64,000 nucleotides of DNA from Halopseudomonas maritima (GTDB lineage: Bacteria; Pseudomonadota; Gammaproteobacteria; Pseudomonadales; Pseudomonadaceae). The stretch is taken from contig NZ_CP079801.1 in NCBI RefSeq assembly GCF_021545785.1, positions 3,778,001 through 3,842,000 on the forward strand, given 5' to 3'. Positions 1-9,731 of the stretch are shown piece by piece. Position 1 is the first letter of the stretch. Each line of letters opens with the position of its first letter. Under the pieces are notes generated by a model. That model worked only from the letters and a program-made list of their open reading frames with translations. It searched no databases and had not been told where the DNA came from. The position numbers were made by a program, and so were the translations under genes.

Positions 1-1
1 C

Positions 2-37
2 ATACAACAAAGCCGGCAATCGCCGGCTTTGTTGTAT
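2..37 (-). terminator. Hairpin terminator after cspD
   Basis: A perfect 16-bp inverted repeat (2-17 with 22-37, four-base loop) lies just beyond the cspD stop codon. It has only a weak T-rich tail, so it could work on both strands and serve the gene left of the window as well. Confidence 0.7.
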
Positions 38-62
38 CTGATGACGCTGTTACGCGCTCTGG

Positions 63-329
63 CTATTGGTGTGCATAGCTGGCAGCGGTGCCTTCAATTT
101 CGTCTTCTTTCTTGCTAGCGTGTTCGCTGGCAGACTGGATATTGATGGCGTGCAGGCCCTTGGGGCCTTGGATGATGTCGAATTGAACCGGCTGCCCGGC
201 CTTGAGCGTTTTATAACCGTCCATCTGGATGGCCGAATAATGCGCAAAGAGGTCCTCGTCCCGGCCGTTGGCTACGATGAATCCATAACCTTTGGCATTG
301 TTGAACCATTTGACCTTACCGTTCTCCAT
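63..329 (-). CDS. cspD: CspD-like cold-shock domain protein
   Basis: This 88-residue protein has one cold-shock domain over about residues 1-68. It opens with the KVKWFN strand and carries the RNP1-like segment KGYGFI, which binds single-stranded nucleic acid. The acidic tail (residues 70-88) is longer than in CspA, and that together with the divergent clpS-clpA neighbours points to CspD, the stationary-phase replication inhibitor of E. coli. A purine-rich ribosome site (GAGGGA) precedes the ATG at 329. The stop is followed by a strong hairpin, so the gene is probably monocistronic. Family membership is certain; the exact CspD function is inferred from context. Confidence 0.9.
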   Translation of the reverse strand: MENGKVKWFNNAKGYGFIVANGRDEDLFAHYSAIQMDGYKTLKAGQPVQFDIIQGPKGLHAINIQSASEHASKKEDEIEGTAASYAHQ

Positions 330-549
330 ACTGCATCCCTCTGATAGCCTGTCACTTCATGTGAGTGTCCGCGCTGATAGCTGACCGGAATATCACCGGG
401 CATGTAAATGGTGACTGGTCAGTCGCGCACCTCTACACTTTCAACAACGATTCAGAGCAAGTCAAGCCAGGCCCGGGAATCCTGTGTACCAGTGCGCAGT
501 TTTGCGATAAGCGGTGCAGATGAACGGCCCCCAACCAGTGAAACAGCAG

Positions 550-912
550 ATGTTTTCAATGACGGATTTTCAACTAACCTTACAGCAGGGACCAGTGGAG
601 CCCGAGCACGATGATGATCACGGCCTGGCGGTCGAGACCAGCAAGCCCCAGCTCAAGCCGCCGTCTCGCTATAAGGTCATTATGCTCAATGACGACTACA
701 CCCCAATGGACTTTGTTGTGGAGGTACTTGAGCGTTTTTTTTCCCACAACCGGGAAAGCGCCACACAGATTATGCTGAAGGTGCATACTGAGGGCAGGGC
801 GGTTTGCGGTATCTATACCCGTGACATTGCCGAGAGCAAGGCAGCAGAAGTGAATGACTACGCGAGGGAATGCCAGCACCCGTTGATGTGTCAGATTGAA
901 CGGGAAGCGTAA
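550..912 (+). CDS. clpS: ATP-dependent Clp protease adaptor ClpS
   Basis: ClpS delivers N-degron substrates to the ClpAP protease in the cytoplasm. The C-terminal two thirds form the conserved core: the segment VIMLNDDYTPMDFVV holds the NDD / TPMDFV substrate pocket residues, followed by the HTEGRAVCG motif that contacts ClpA. The first 40 residues are acidic and variable, as usual for the flexible tail. In-frame starts exist at 514 (GTG), 520, 550 and 559; 550 gives 120 residues, close to the usual pseudomonad length, but none has a strong ribosome site, so the start is uncertain. clpA follows after about 33 bases and should be cotranscribed. Confidence 0.93.
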   Translation: MFSMTDFQLTLQQGPVEPEHDDDHGLAVETSKPQLKPPSRYKVIMLNDDYTPMDFVVEVLERFFSHNRESATQIMLKVHTEGRAVCGIYTRDIAESKAAEVNDYARECQHPLMCQIEREA

Positions 913-945
913 CAAGGCGATTTGCATCGCATACGAGGTGGCAAC

Positions 946-3213
946 ATGCTCAACAGAGATCTCGAAATCACCCTGAATCTGGCATTCAAGGAAGCGCGCA
1001 ACAAGCGGCATGAGTTCATGACCGTCGAACACCTGTTGCTGGCACTGCTGGATAACCAGGCGGCGGTGGATGTGCTCAACGCCTGTGGGGCAGATCTGGA
1101 GCGTCTGCGTCGCGAGCTGACTGAATTTATCGACTCCACCACGCCGCTGATTCCCAAGCAGGATCAGGAGCGCGAGACTCAACCGACGTTGGGGTTTCAA
1201 CGGGTATTGCAGCGCGCAGTATTCCATGTCCAAAGTTCGGGCAAGGGCGAGGTCAGCGGCGCCAATGTGCTGGTCGCGATTTTTAGTGAGCAGGAGAGCC
1301 AGGCGGTTTTCTTTCTCAAGCAACAGCAGATTGCGCGTATCGATATCGTCAATTTCATCTCCCACGGTATTTCCAAGGTCCAGGGCGATGCCGAGCAGCT
1401 CAGCGATGAGCAAGACAGTGTTGAAGAAGAGGGTGCCGAAGGCGCGACCGCCAGCAACCCCTTGGAGTCCTACGCCAGTAATTTGAACGAGCAGGCGCGC
1501 AAGGGGCGGATTGACCCGCTCGTCGGGCGCGCATCTGAAGTCGAGCGCGTGGCGCAGATTCTTATGCGCCGGCGTAAGAACAACCCGCTGTTGGTCGGTG
1601 AGGCTGGCGTGGGTAAAACCGCCATTGCCGAAGGGCTGGCCAAGCGCATTGTTGACGGTGAGGTGCCGGACACCCTGTCCGAGGCAGTGGTGTATTCGCT
1701 CGATCTGGGGGCGCTGCTGGCCGGCACCAAGTACCGCGGTGACTTCGAGAAGCGCTTCAAGGCGCTACTCAAGGCGCTGAAGAAACGTCCGCACGCCATC
1801 CTATTTATCGATGAAATTCACACCATCATTGGTGCGGGTGCGGCTTCTGGCGGGGTGATGGATGCCTCCAACCTGCTAAAGCCGCTGCTGTCTTCCGGCG
1901 AGATCCGTTGCATTGGCTCCACTACCTTCCAGGAGTTTCGCGGTATTTTCGAGAAGGACCGCGCGCTGGCCCGCCGCTTCCAGAAGGTCGACGTGGTCGA
2001 GCCGTCAGTCAGCGATACCATTCAGATTCTCAAGGGGTTGAAGAGCCGCTTTGAGGATCACCATGGTATCCGTTACACCGACGAAGCGCTCAAGGTGGCG
2101 GCAGAGCTGGCCAGCCGGTATATCAATGACCGCCACATGCCCGACAAGGCGATTGATGTGATTGATGAGGCGGGCGCTTATCAGCGGTTGCAGTTGCCGG
2201 AGAATCGCCCGGAATTCATTGATGTTGCTGAGGTGGAAGCCATTGTCGCCAAGATTGCGCGCATCCCGCCAAAGCACGTCTCGTCCAGCGACAAGGAACT
2301 GCTGAAGAACCTGGAGCGTGACCTCAAGCTGGTGGTCTTCGGTCAGGACGGTGCCATCGAGGCGCTGTCAACGGCGATCAAACTGTCGCGCGCTGGGCTC
2401 AAGTCGGCCGACAAGCCTGTTGGTTCCTTCCTGTTCGCCGGCCCCACCGGTGTGGGCAAGACCGAGGTCACGCGGCAGTTGGCCAAGAGCCTGGGTGTTG
2501 AGCTGCTGCGCTTTGACATGTCCGAGTACATGGAGCGGCATACGGTGTCTCGTCTGATTGGCGCACCTCCGGGCTATGTTGGTTTCGATCAGGGCGGCTT
2601 GCTGACCGAGGCGGTGACCAAGAGCCCGCACTGCGTGCTGCTGCTGGATGAAATCGAGAAGGCGCACCCGGAAGTCTTCAACCTGCTGCTGCAGGTGATG
2701 GATCACGGTACGCTGACTGACAACAACGGCCGTAAGGCGGACTTCCGTAATGTGATCATCGTAATGACCACTAACGCGGGGGCCGAGACCATGTCGCGTG
2801 CGTCCATCGGCTTTACTCAGCAGGACCACAGCACTGATGGGATGGAGATCATCAAGAAGGCCTTTACGCCTGAGTTCCGTAACCGGCTGGATGCCATCAT
2901 TCAGTTTGGCCGTCTGACCCATGAGAGCATCAAGTTTGTGGTCGACAAATTCCTCACCGAGTTGCAGGCCCAGCTGGAAGACAAGCACGTGCTGCTGGAT
3001 GTGGACGAGGAAGCGCGCAACTGGTTGGCCGAGCACGGCTACGACCCAATGATGGGTGCCCGCCCGATGGCGCGGCTGATTCAGGACAAGATCAAGCGGC
3101 CGCTGGCCGAGCAGATTCTGTTTGGGGAGTTGGCGGAGCAGGGCGGAACCGTGCATGTAACGCTGCGCGACGGAGAGCTGGAAATCGAGGTGCCGGAAGC
3201 GGAAATGGCTTGA
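946..3213 (+). CDS. clpA: ATP-dependent Clp protease ATP-binding subunit ClpA
   Basis: ClpA is the AAA+ unfoldase that feeds proteins into ClpP. The 755-residue product has the double Clp N-terminal domain (about 1-150), a first AAA+ module with Walker A GEAGVGKT and Walker B LFIDEIH, and a second with Walker A GPTGVGKTE and Walker B LLLDEIEKAH, then the C-terminal D2-small domain. Length and domain order are those of full-size ClpA, without the long middle domain of ClpB. The ATG at 946, preceded by GAGGTG, is preferred to an upstream TTG at 922. It sits directly behind its adaptor gene clpS and ends at a strong terminator. Confidence 0.97.
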   Translation: MLNRDLEITLNLAFKEARNKRHEFMTVEHLLLALLDNQAAVDVLNACGADLERLRRELTEFIDSTTPLIPKQDQERETQPTLGFQRVLQRAVFHVQSSGKGEVSGANVLVAIFSEQESQAVFFLKQQQIARIDIVNFISHGISKVQGDAEQLSDEQDSVEEEGAEGATASNPLESYASNLNEQARKGRIDPLVGRASEVERVAQILMRRRKNNPLLVGEAGVGKTAIAEGLAKRIVDGEVPDTLSEAVVYSLDLGALLAGTKYRGDFEKRFKALLKALKKRPHAILFIDEIHTIIGAGAASGGVMDASNLLKPLLSSGEIRCIGSTTFQEFRGIFEKDRALARRFQKVDVVEPSVSDTIQILKGLKSRFEDHHGIRYTDEALKVAAELASRYINDRHMPDKAIDVIDEAGAYQRLQLPENRPEFIDVAEVEAIVAKIARIPPKHVSSSDKELLKNLERDLKLVVFGQDGAIEALSTAIKLSRAGLKSADKPVGSFLFAGPTGVGKTEVTRQLAKSLGVELLRFDMSEYMERHTVSRLIGAPPGYVGFDQGGLLTEAVTKSPHCVLLLDEIEKAHPEVFNLLLQVMDHGTLTDNNGRKADFRNVIIVMTTNAGAETMSRASIGFTQQDHSTDGMEIIKKAFTPEFRNRLDAIIQFGRLTHESIKFVVDKFLTELQAQLEDKHVLLDVDEEARNWLAEHGYDPMMGARPMARLIQDKIKRPLAEQILFGELAEQGGTVHVTLRDGELEIEVPEAEMA

Positions 3214-3235
3214 TTGCACCTGTCGCTAAACTGAG

Positions 3236-3268
3236 CGGCGCGCCCTTGATGGGGCGCGCCGTTTTTTG
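3236..3268 (+). terminator. Rho-independent terminator after clpA
   Basis: A GC-rich 10-bp stem (3236-3245 with 3252-3261) with a six-base loop is followed by six T residues. It ends the clpS-clpA operon and lies at the 3' end of the convergent xthA. Confidence 0.9.
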
Positions 3269-3271
3269 TGT

Positions 3272-4087
3272 CTAAAGATCGAAGCGGGTCCAGATGGGTG
3301 CGTGGTCTGAGGGCTTTTCCATGCTACGGATGTCATAGTCGACATCACTTTCCAGGCAGCGCTCGGCCAGTCCTCGGCTTGCCAAAATCAGGTCGATACG
3401 CAGGCCGCGCTTGGGGTCGTCCTCAAAGCCGCGGCTGCGGTAATCAAACCAGCTGAAGCGGTCATCTGTATCGGGGTGAAGATGGCGGAAGCTGTCGATC
3501 AGCCCCCAGTCTTTCAGACGTTGTAGCCAGGCGCGCTCCTCCGGCAGGAAACTGCATTTGCCAGTGCGCAGCCAGCGTTTGGCGTTAGCCGCCCCAATGC
3601 CGATATCGGCGTCGGTATCGGAGATGTTCATGTCGCCGATGATCGCAATGCGCTGATCAGGGGTGAAGTCAGCCTCCAGGTGCGCTTGCAGGTCAGCGTA
3701 GAACTTCTCCTTGGCAGGGAACTTCACCGGGTGGTCGCGGCTTTCGCCCTGGGGAAAGTAACCATTGAAGACAATCAGCGGTTCGCCGTCGGCGCAGGGC
3801 ACGGCAGCACTGATCATCCGGCGTTGCGCGTCCTCGGTATCGCCGGGGAAGCCCTTGCGTACCCAAAGCGGTTGCTCCCGGGTTAGCAGGGCTACGCCGT
3901 AGTGTCCCTTTTGACCGTGGAACGCAACGTGATAACCAAGCGCTTCGACCTCAGCCAGCGGAAACTGCGGATCATCTACCTTGGTTTCCTGCAGGCCAAT
4001 AACCTCGGGGGCGTGGCGCTCGACAAGCTCTTTCAGTTGGTGAGGTCTGGCCCGCAAGCCGTTGATGTTGAAGGATACAATCTTCAT
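3272..4087 (-). CDS. xthA: Exodeoxyribonuclease III
   Basis: XthA is a Mg-dependent AP endonuclease and 3'-5' exonuclease of base-excision repair. The 271-residue protein is a complete endonuclease/exonuclease/phosphatase fold. Visible active-site residues are Glu34 in the LQETK motif, Tyr110 in NGYFPQG, Asp152 and Asn154 in IIGDMNIS, and the terminal Ser-Asp-His (260-262) in PSDHAP. Length matches the E. coli enzyme (268). Its start is 169 bases from the divergent tamA, so it has its own promoter in that gap. No anomaly is seen. Confidence 0.96.
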   Translation of the reverse strand: MKIVSFNINGLRARPHQLKELVERHAPEVIGLQETKVDDPQFPLAEVEALGYHVAFHGQKGHYGVALLTREQPLWVRKGFPGDTEDAQRRMISAAVPCADGEPLIVFNGYFPQGESRDHPVKFPAKEKFYADLQAHLEADFTPDQRIAIIGDMNISDTDADIGIGAANAKRWLRTGKCSFLPEERAWLQRLKDWGLIDSFRHLHPDTDDRFSWFDYRSRGFEDDPKRGLRIDLILASRGLAERCLESDVDYDIRSMEKPSDHAPIWTRFDL

Positions 4088-4256
4088 TTATGTGTCCGTG
4101 TCAGGGAATGAAACGCCTCCGTACAGGGGCGGCGCAGCGGATCGGCCTATTCGCAGTTTTCGAGTGCTAGGGTAGCCCAAAAGCGGGCGTTTGAGCACGG
4201 CGGTTAAGGCCTTATCGTGCTAGCATCTGTCTGCTGATGTTGCCGGGAAGGAGCTC

Positions 4257-5963
4257 ATGGGGCGCGCGATATTATTGGTTGGTTTATTGTTGGTTGCGTT
4301 CGGGGCGCAGGCCAGCCTGAAAGTTACTGTGGTACCGGCAAAAAAAGCAGTCCGCGAGAACATTGAGGCTTATATCGGCACGGTCGATGATGATAGCCGG
4401 CAAGCGCTGGAGCGGCAGTTTCGCCATATTGAAGAGCAGGCTACGTTGGCGGCTCAGGCGCTCGGCTATTATCACACGCGCAATTCGCTGAGCATCGGTG
4501 GCACCGACGACGCTCCCGTATTGCAGGTGCGCGTTGAGCTGGGCGAACCGGTACGTCTGGGCCAGGTGTCCATCGAGATTATGGGGCCGGGCCAGAACAC
4601 AGACGCCTTCTTGCTCCCCACTGCCGCGCTGCTGACCCCGGGCGCGGTGCTAAATCATGGCCGCTATGAAGGGGTAAAGTCGCAGATCAACAACCGCGCG
4701 CTTCGCTATGGTTACTTTGAGGGGCAATACCTCAAGCACGAGCTGCGCGTTGATCTGGAAAGTAATCGCGCCGACATTGATATCCAGTACGACACCGGCC
4801 CACGTTACCGCTTGGGCCAGGTCCATTTCTCCGAAACCATCTTTGACCCGGAGCTGCTGGAGCGCATGGTGCCATTTGAGCCCGGCGTACCCTATGACGC
4901 AGATCTGGTTGGTGAACTGAACCAGGACCTGCTGTCCAGCGGCTACTTCAATGGCGTACTAGTGACAGCCCCGGTGGATAAGGCGAGCGGACAAGACGTT
5001 CCCGTGCAGGTGGAAATTACCGAGCGTGACCCGCACTCGCTGGGCCTTGGTGGCGGTTTTTCAACCGACGTGGGTGTGCGCGGCAAGCTCAGCTGGGATC
5101 AGCACTGGGTCAACCCCAAGGGGCATAGCCGTGGTGCCAATATGGAGCTGTCGGCGCCGCGTCAGGAAATCACCGCCTTTTACCAAGTGCCGCTTGATCC
5201 GCCCATCGACAACAATCTGCGCTATTTCGTGGGCTGGCAACACGAAGACATTGATGACGTTGAGACCCGTAGTCTGGCAGTCGGTGCGGAGCTCAATACT
5301 CGCCTGGAGAGTGGCTGGCAGCGCACCATTGGCCTTCGCCTGCAGAATGAGATCTTCTCGCTGGGCGACGACTCTGGTACATCCACGCTACTGATTCCGA
5401 GCCTGGTATTGCAACGCACCCAAGCGACTGGCGGCGTTGACCCCAGCCGCGGCTACAGCGTGCTGATGGATGTGCAGGGCGCAAAGGAAGGCGTTCTCTC
5501 AACCGTCGACTTTGCCCGGGTCATGGGGCAGGTCAAGGGACTGTATACGGCCTTTGATAACCACCGGTTGTTTGGTCGCCTGGCGCTGGGTGCGGTGGCT
5601 ACCAACGACTTTTCCAGCATCCCGCCGTCGCTGCGCTTTTTCGCCGGCGGCGATCAGAGCATTCGAGGCTACGACTATCAGAGTCTGTCACCGGTCGACA
5701 GCACTGACGAAACGGTCGGCGGGCGCTACCTGATCGCCAGTACCGCAGAGTACCAGTACGAATTCATCGACAAGTGGCGAGCTGCGACCTTCGTTGACTA
5801 CGGTAACGCCATCGACTCGCTGACCGATCCGCTGAAAACCAGTGTCGGCGTGGGTGTCCGCTGGGTCTCGCCGATCGGCCCGATTCGCGTTGACCTGGCT
5901 AGGTCGTTATCGGACCCGGACGAAGGCTACAAAATTCACTTTTCCATGGGGCCTGAACTGTGA
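4257..5963 (+). CDS. tamA: Outer-membrane translocation and assembly module protein TamA
   Basis: TamA is an Omp85-family outer-membrane barrel that works with TamB in autotransporter and lipid delivery. The 568-residue precursor begins with a signal peptide (hydrophobic to Ala19, cut near AQA). POTRA domains follow to about residue 270, then a 16-strand barrel. The Omp85 lid-loop motif is seen as SIRGYDYQSL after GGDQ. The ATG follows a clear AAGGAG ribosome site. The stop overlaps the GTG start of tamB by four bases, so the two are translationally coupled, as expected for the TAM complex. Confidence 0.95.
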   Translation: MGRAILLVGLLLVAFGAQASLKVTVVPAKKAVRENIEAYIGTVDDDSRQALERQFRHIEEQATLAAQALGYYHTRNSLSIGGTDDAPVLQVRVELGEPVRLGQVSIEIMGPGQNTDAFLLPTAALLTPGAVLNHGRYEGVKSQINNRALRYGYFEGQYLKHELRVDLESNRADIDIQYDTGPRYRLGQVHFSETIFDPELLERMVPFEPGVPYDADLVGELNQDLLSSGYFNGVLVTAPVDKASGQDVPVQVEITERDPHSLGLGGGFSTDVGVRGKLSWDQHWVNPKGHSRGANMELSAPRQEITAFYQVPLDPPIDNNLRYFVGWQHEDIDDVETRSLAVGAELNTRLESGWQRTIGLRLQNEIFSLGDDSGTSTLLIPSLVLQRTQATGGVDPSRGYSVLMDVQGAKEGVLSTVDFARVMGQVKGLYTAFDNHRLFGRLALGAVATNDFSSIPPSLRFFAGGDQSIRGYDYQSLSPVDSTDETVGGRYLIASTAEYQYEFIDKWRAATFVDYGNAIDSLTDPLKTSVGVGVRWVSPIGPIRVDLARSLSDPDEGYKIHFSMGPEL

Positions 5964-8900
5964 GCCGTTTTCTGTTCAGGGCGCTGGTACGCGGTCTGTT
6001 TATCCTGTTGTTCCTGCCGATACTGCTGGGCTTTCTGCTGGCCAGCGAACAGGTCAATCGCTGGTTGTTCGCCAAGGTTGAGGCGCTGGAGCCGAGGCTG
6101 GAGCTGGGCTTTGAACAGGGCGATTTATGGCATGGCTGGGATTTTTCGCTAATTGCCTGGCGCGATGACACGCTCAACCTGCAAATCGACAATGCAACCT
6201 TGCGCTGGACGCCCGCCTGTTTGTTCGGCAAAACCCTGTGCCTGGACCGGCTGGTGGTCGAGCGCGTGGTGGTGATCAGTGAAGCCAGCGAGAGCGAAGA
6301 AGAGCCGGCCCCCTTTAGTTTGCCAGAGGTGCAACTGCCTCTTGGGCTGGAGATTGGCGAGCTTTACCTTGGCGAGCTATCGCTGGATGGCGAAACTGCG
6401 CTGCTCAGCGAACTGGATCTGGTGGTGCGGGCGAGTGGCGATCAGGTGGTAATTGAACGCTTCTCTGGGGTTGGCCCCGATCTGGACTGGCAGCTTTACG
6501 GCAGCCTGCAAACGCGCGGTGACTGGCCGCTGCAGCTAACCGCCGATGCCAATCTGCCGCCCGTCGACGGCCGCGATTGGACCGTGCATGCAAGGGCCGC
6601 GGGTGACCTGCGGGCACTGTCGCTGAATGTTGGCAGCCGTGGCTACTTGCCAGGCAAGTTAAGTGGCGAGGCCAATCTGTTTGAGCCCGGTTACCCAGTC
6701 AGTTTGCGCTGGCAGGGCGAGCCTTTTTTGGCGCTCGCCAGCTTGCCTGAATCGCTGACGCTTAACGACCTGCTGCTGCAAATAAAGGGCAACCTTGAGG
6801 ACGGTTATCTACTGCAAGCCAGCTCCAGCCTGCCGGGCGAAGGGGGCGCTGTCACTCTGGCCTTGGATGCTGAGGTAAACACCCGAGGAGCGCCGTTGTT
6901 GGCCCTGCAGATGAAGGTGGCAGACGAACCTGCCAGACGACTGTCGCTGCAGGCAGACGCCAGCTGGTCTGATGGTCTGCAAGCTAGCGCCGATCTGGCC
7001 ATGGATGCCTTCCCCTGGCAATGGTTGTACCCGGTGGGCACCGGCGAGGTGGTGCTGCAGCAGCTCGCCGTGAGCGCGCAGCTGCAGGGTGAGGAGGTCA
7101 ATGCGAGCCTGCAGGGGCGGCTGACCGGCGTTGCGGGTGAACAGGTCAATGTCAAAGCCGAGGTTGCAGGCAATCAGCATCAGCTGAAGATCAGTCCGCT
7201 GCAGTTACTGACTGACGCGGGCGAAGCGAGTGGTGAGGTCGATCTCACCTTGCAGCCCGCGCTGGCCTGGGATGGTCGCTTTCGTCTGCAAGGTATCGAC
7301 CCTGCGGTATTTGTTGCGGCCTTGCCTGGTGCTCTGAACGGGCAGCTTAACAGCAGCGGTCGCTTGGGCGGCGAGCAACTGCAACTGCAACTGCAGGCGG
7401 ATTGGGATATCAGCGGCACACTGCGGCGCCAGCCGCTGTCCATCACGGGTCGTCTGGACAAGCCGGCCAATGACTGGCTGCTGCCTGAACTACGGGTGCG
7501 GCAGGGCGAGAACCGTATTGACGGCAGTGCTCGCTGGGGGCAGCAGGTAACCGGCCGCTTCAATTTGCAACTTGACCGCCTGGCAACGCTCTGGCCGGGT
7601 CTGCAGGGCAGTGTGGTCGGCGATCTCCAGCTAGCTGGCAGCAGCGCAGCGCCGCAGCTGAGTGCCGCCTTGCGCGGGGAGGGGGTTGGCATGGATGAGC
7701 AGGGGCTCGATGCGCTCAGTCTGGATGCCAGCGTTACCCTCAGCGAGCTGCTACCCCTGCGCTTGGCGCTGTCGGCTAATGGGCTGCGCAGTGCGGGTAC
7801 CCTGATAGGCGACTTGCAGCTGGATGTTACCGGCAACCGTGCTGCACATCAGCTGGCGCTGCAGCTGCACAACGGCGTGGCCGATGCAGACCTGCAACTT
7901 GACGGTGCGCTGAGCGACAGTCAATGGCGCGGCACCCTGAATCGAGGCGAGCTAGGCTACCAGCACGTCCAGCTGGTGATGCAGGAGGCGGCCAACATCG
8001 ACTACCGCCTGAGCGATGGCCGGCTGCAGCTTTCCGGGCATTGCTGGCAGCAGTCTGAAGCCCGGCTGTGCTTTAACGAACAGCAGACGCTGATGCCAGA
8101 GCGCAAGCTGGACGTGCGCCTGCAAGCCTTTGATCTGGCCGACCTGCAGCCCTGGCTACCGGAGGACTTTAGCTGGCAGGGCCTGCTCGACGCTCAGGTG
8201 GAGCTCAGTCAGACGCCGGGCAAGGCGCCGGTTGGCAAGGTGGTCGTGCGCAGCAACGACGGTGTTATCCAGGTGCGTGATGGCGATGACCTGATGGACT
8301 TCCCCTACCAACAGCTGGCGTTGGATACCCAGCTGCAAGCGCGCATTGCCAGCACTCAGCTGCTGCTCAGCAGTGATGTGATCGGTCGGCTGGCGGTTAA
8401 TGCCGACATTGCCGATCCGGCGGGCGCCCAGAGCCTGTCAGGCGACTATGAACTGAGCGACCTCAAGCTGGACTTTCTGCGCCCGATGCTCCCCGATGTG
8501 GACGAGCTGCAGCTGACCCTCAACGGTGCCGGTACATTGGCTGGGGCCTTGAGCGAGCCGGTGGTAACCGGGTTGTTGACGTTACGCGAAGGGCTGGTGT
8601 CAGGCCGTAACCTGCCGATCAGTCTAGAGCAGTTGCAGGCCGATATCCGTATTGACGGCACCCAGGCACAGCTGGACGGCCGCTGGCGTAGCGGAGAGCA
8701 AGGCCAGGGCAGCCTGACCGGGCAAGTCGGCTGGGCGCCGCTGGATGTAGCTCTGCAGCTCAAAGGCAATGCGTTGCCGGTGCTTGTCGAGCCCTACGCG
8801 CAGTTGCAAGTTGCACCAGACCTGCAAATTGCGCTGCACAACGAAAGCCTGCAGATCAGTGGTGAATTGGCGATTCCGGAGGGTGACATCCGCGTGCGGG

Positions 8901-9664
8901 AGTTGCCTGCCAGCGCAGTCAAGGTGTCCCCCGACGTAGTCATTGTCGGCCAGGAGCCAGAAGAGGAGACGGCGGGTCTGGGGGTTTCGGCCCGCGTCAA
9001 ACTCAATATCGGCGATCAGTTGAGGCTCAGCGCTTTCGGTTTGCGTGGTCGTTTGAGCGGCCAACTGGAAGTGCAGGAAAACCTGACCGCCAATGGTGAC
9101 CTGCGGATACTCGATGGCGAGTTCCGCCGTCTTGGTCAGGAACTCAAGCTGCGCCGGGCGTTGCTGCTGTTTTCCGGCCCTATCAGCCAACCCTATCTGA
9201 ATGTTGAGGCGATTCGCGAGGTTGATGATGTGATCGCCGGCCTGCGCATCACTGGTAACGCCACCAGTCCCAAGTCGGAGGTCTTCTCGGAGCCTGGCAT
9301 GTCCCAGCAGGAAGCCATGTCATACCTGATTCTCGGCCGTCCATTGGGCGAGGAGGGGGACAACAACCTGCTGGCTCAAGCCGCACTTGGGCTGGGCCTG
9401 GCCGGCGGCGCGCCGATTACCCGCGGCATTGGGAATGCCCTGGGGCTGGAAGACTTTGCCGTCGAGGCCGAAGGCAGCGGCAATGAAACCCAGGTGGTGG
9501 CCAGCGGCAGCATTACCGACAAGCTCAGCGTGCGCTATGGTGTAGGAGTGTTTGAGCCAGCCAACCAACTGGCCCTGCGCTATGAATTGACGCGCAGGTT
9601 GTACCTGGAGGCGGTAAGCGGCTTTGCCAGCTCGCTGGATTTCTTCTATCGTATCGACTTTTAG
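5960..9664 (+). CDS. tamB: Translocation and assembly module subunit TamB
   Basis: TamB is a very long inner-membrane-anchored periplasmic protein that bridges the envelope as a hydrophobic beta-taco groove. The 1234-residue product has one N-terminal membrane anchor (about residues 10-30), over a thousand residues of repetitive short beta strands, and the conserved C-terminal DUF490/TamB domain ending in phenylalanine (YRIDF). It starts with GTG inside the tamA stop codon. Two Cys residues near residue 80 (ACLFGKTLCLD) match a feature common in pseudomonad TamB. Family and pairing are secure; the transported cargo is not evident. Confidence 0.95.
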   Translation: MSRFLFRALVRGLFILLFLPILLGFLLASEQVNRWLFAKVEALEPRLELGFEQGDLWHGWDFSLIAWRDDTLNLQIDNATLRWTPACLFGKTLCLDRLVVERVVVISEASESEEEPAPFSLPEVQLPLGLEIGELYLGELSLDGETALLSELDLVVRASGDQVVIERFSGVGPDLDWQLYGSLQTRGDWPLQLTADANLPPVDGRDWTVHARAAGDLRALSLNVGSRGYLPGKLSGEANLFEPGYPVSLRWQGEPFLALASLPESLTLNDLLLQIKGNLEDGYLLQASSSLPGEGGAVTLALDAEVNTRGAPLLALQMKVADEPARRLSLQADASWSDGLQASADLAMDAFPWQWLYPVGTGEVVLQQLAVSAQLQGEEVNASLQGRLTGVAGEQVNVKAEVAGNQHQLKISPLQLLTDAGEASGEVDLTLQPALAWDGRFRLQGIDPAVFVAALPGALNGQLNSSGRLGGEQLQLQLQADWDISGTLRRQPLSITGRLDKPANDWLLPELRVRQGENRIDGSARWGQQVTGRFNLQLDRLATLWPGLQGSVVGDLQLAGSSAAPQLSAALRGEGVGMDEQGLDALSLDASVTLSELLPLRLALSANGLRSAGTLIGDLQLDVTGNRAAHQLALQLHNGVADADLQLDGALSDSQWRGTLNRGELGYQHVQLVMQEAANIDYRLSDGRLQLSGHCWQQSEARLCFNEQQTLMPERKLDVRLQAFDLADLQPWLPEDFSWQGLLDAQVELSQTPGKAPVGKVVVRSNDGVIQVRDGDDLMDFPYQQLALDTQLQARIASTQLLLSSDVIGRLAVNADIADPAGAQSLSGDYELSDLKLDFLRPMLPDVDELQLTLNGAGTLAGALSEPVVTGLLTLREGLVSGRNLPISLEQLQADIRIDGTQAQLDGRWRSGEQGQGSLTGQVGWAPLDVALQLKGNALPVLVEPYAQLQVAPDLQIALHNESLQISGELAIPEGDIRVRELPASAVKVSPDVVIVGQEPEEETAGLGVSARVKLNIGDQLRLSAFGLRGRLSGQLEVQENLTANGDLRILDGEFRRLGQELKLRRALLLFSGPISQPYLNVEAIREVDDVIAGLRITGNATSPKSEVFSEPGMSQQEAMSYLILGRPLGEEGDNNLLAQAALGLGLAGGAPITRGIGNALGLEDFAVEAEGSGNETQVVASGSITDKLSVRYGVGVFEPANQLALRYELTRRLYLEAVSGFASSLDFFYRIDF

Positions 9665-9731
9665 CGCGGCCCAGTTCGGGGCGGCAGGCACCAACACCCA
9701 TCTCGTGCCAAGGCACGTTCAAGGAGTCATC

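Noticed and set aside
580..1413. Long antisense reading frame opposite clpS-clpA
   Set aside because: It is a shadow of conserved coding sequence in clpA, with no ribosome site or recognisable domain.
2368..3219. Second long antisense frame opposite clpA
   Set aside because: Same reason; clpA is intact in the plus strand, and the GC-rich codon pattern creates such frames.
6805..7836. Several antisense frames opposite tamB
   Set aside because: They arise from the codon bias of the repetitive tamB gene and resemble no protein.
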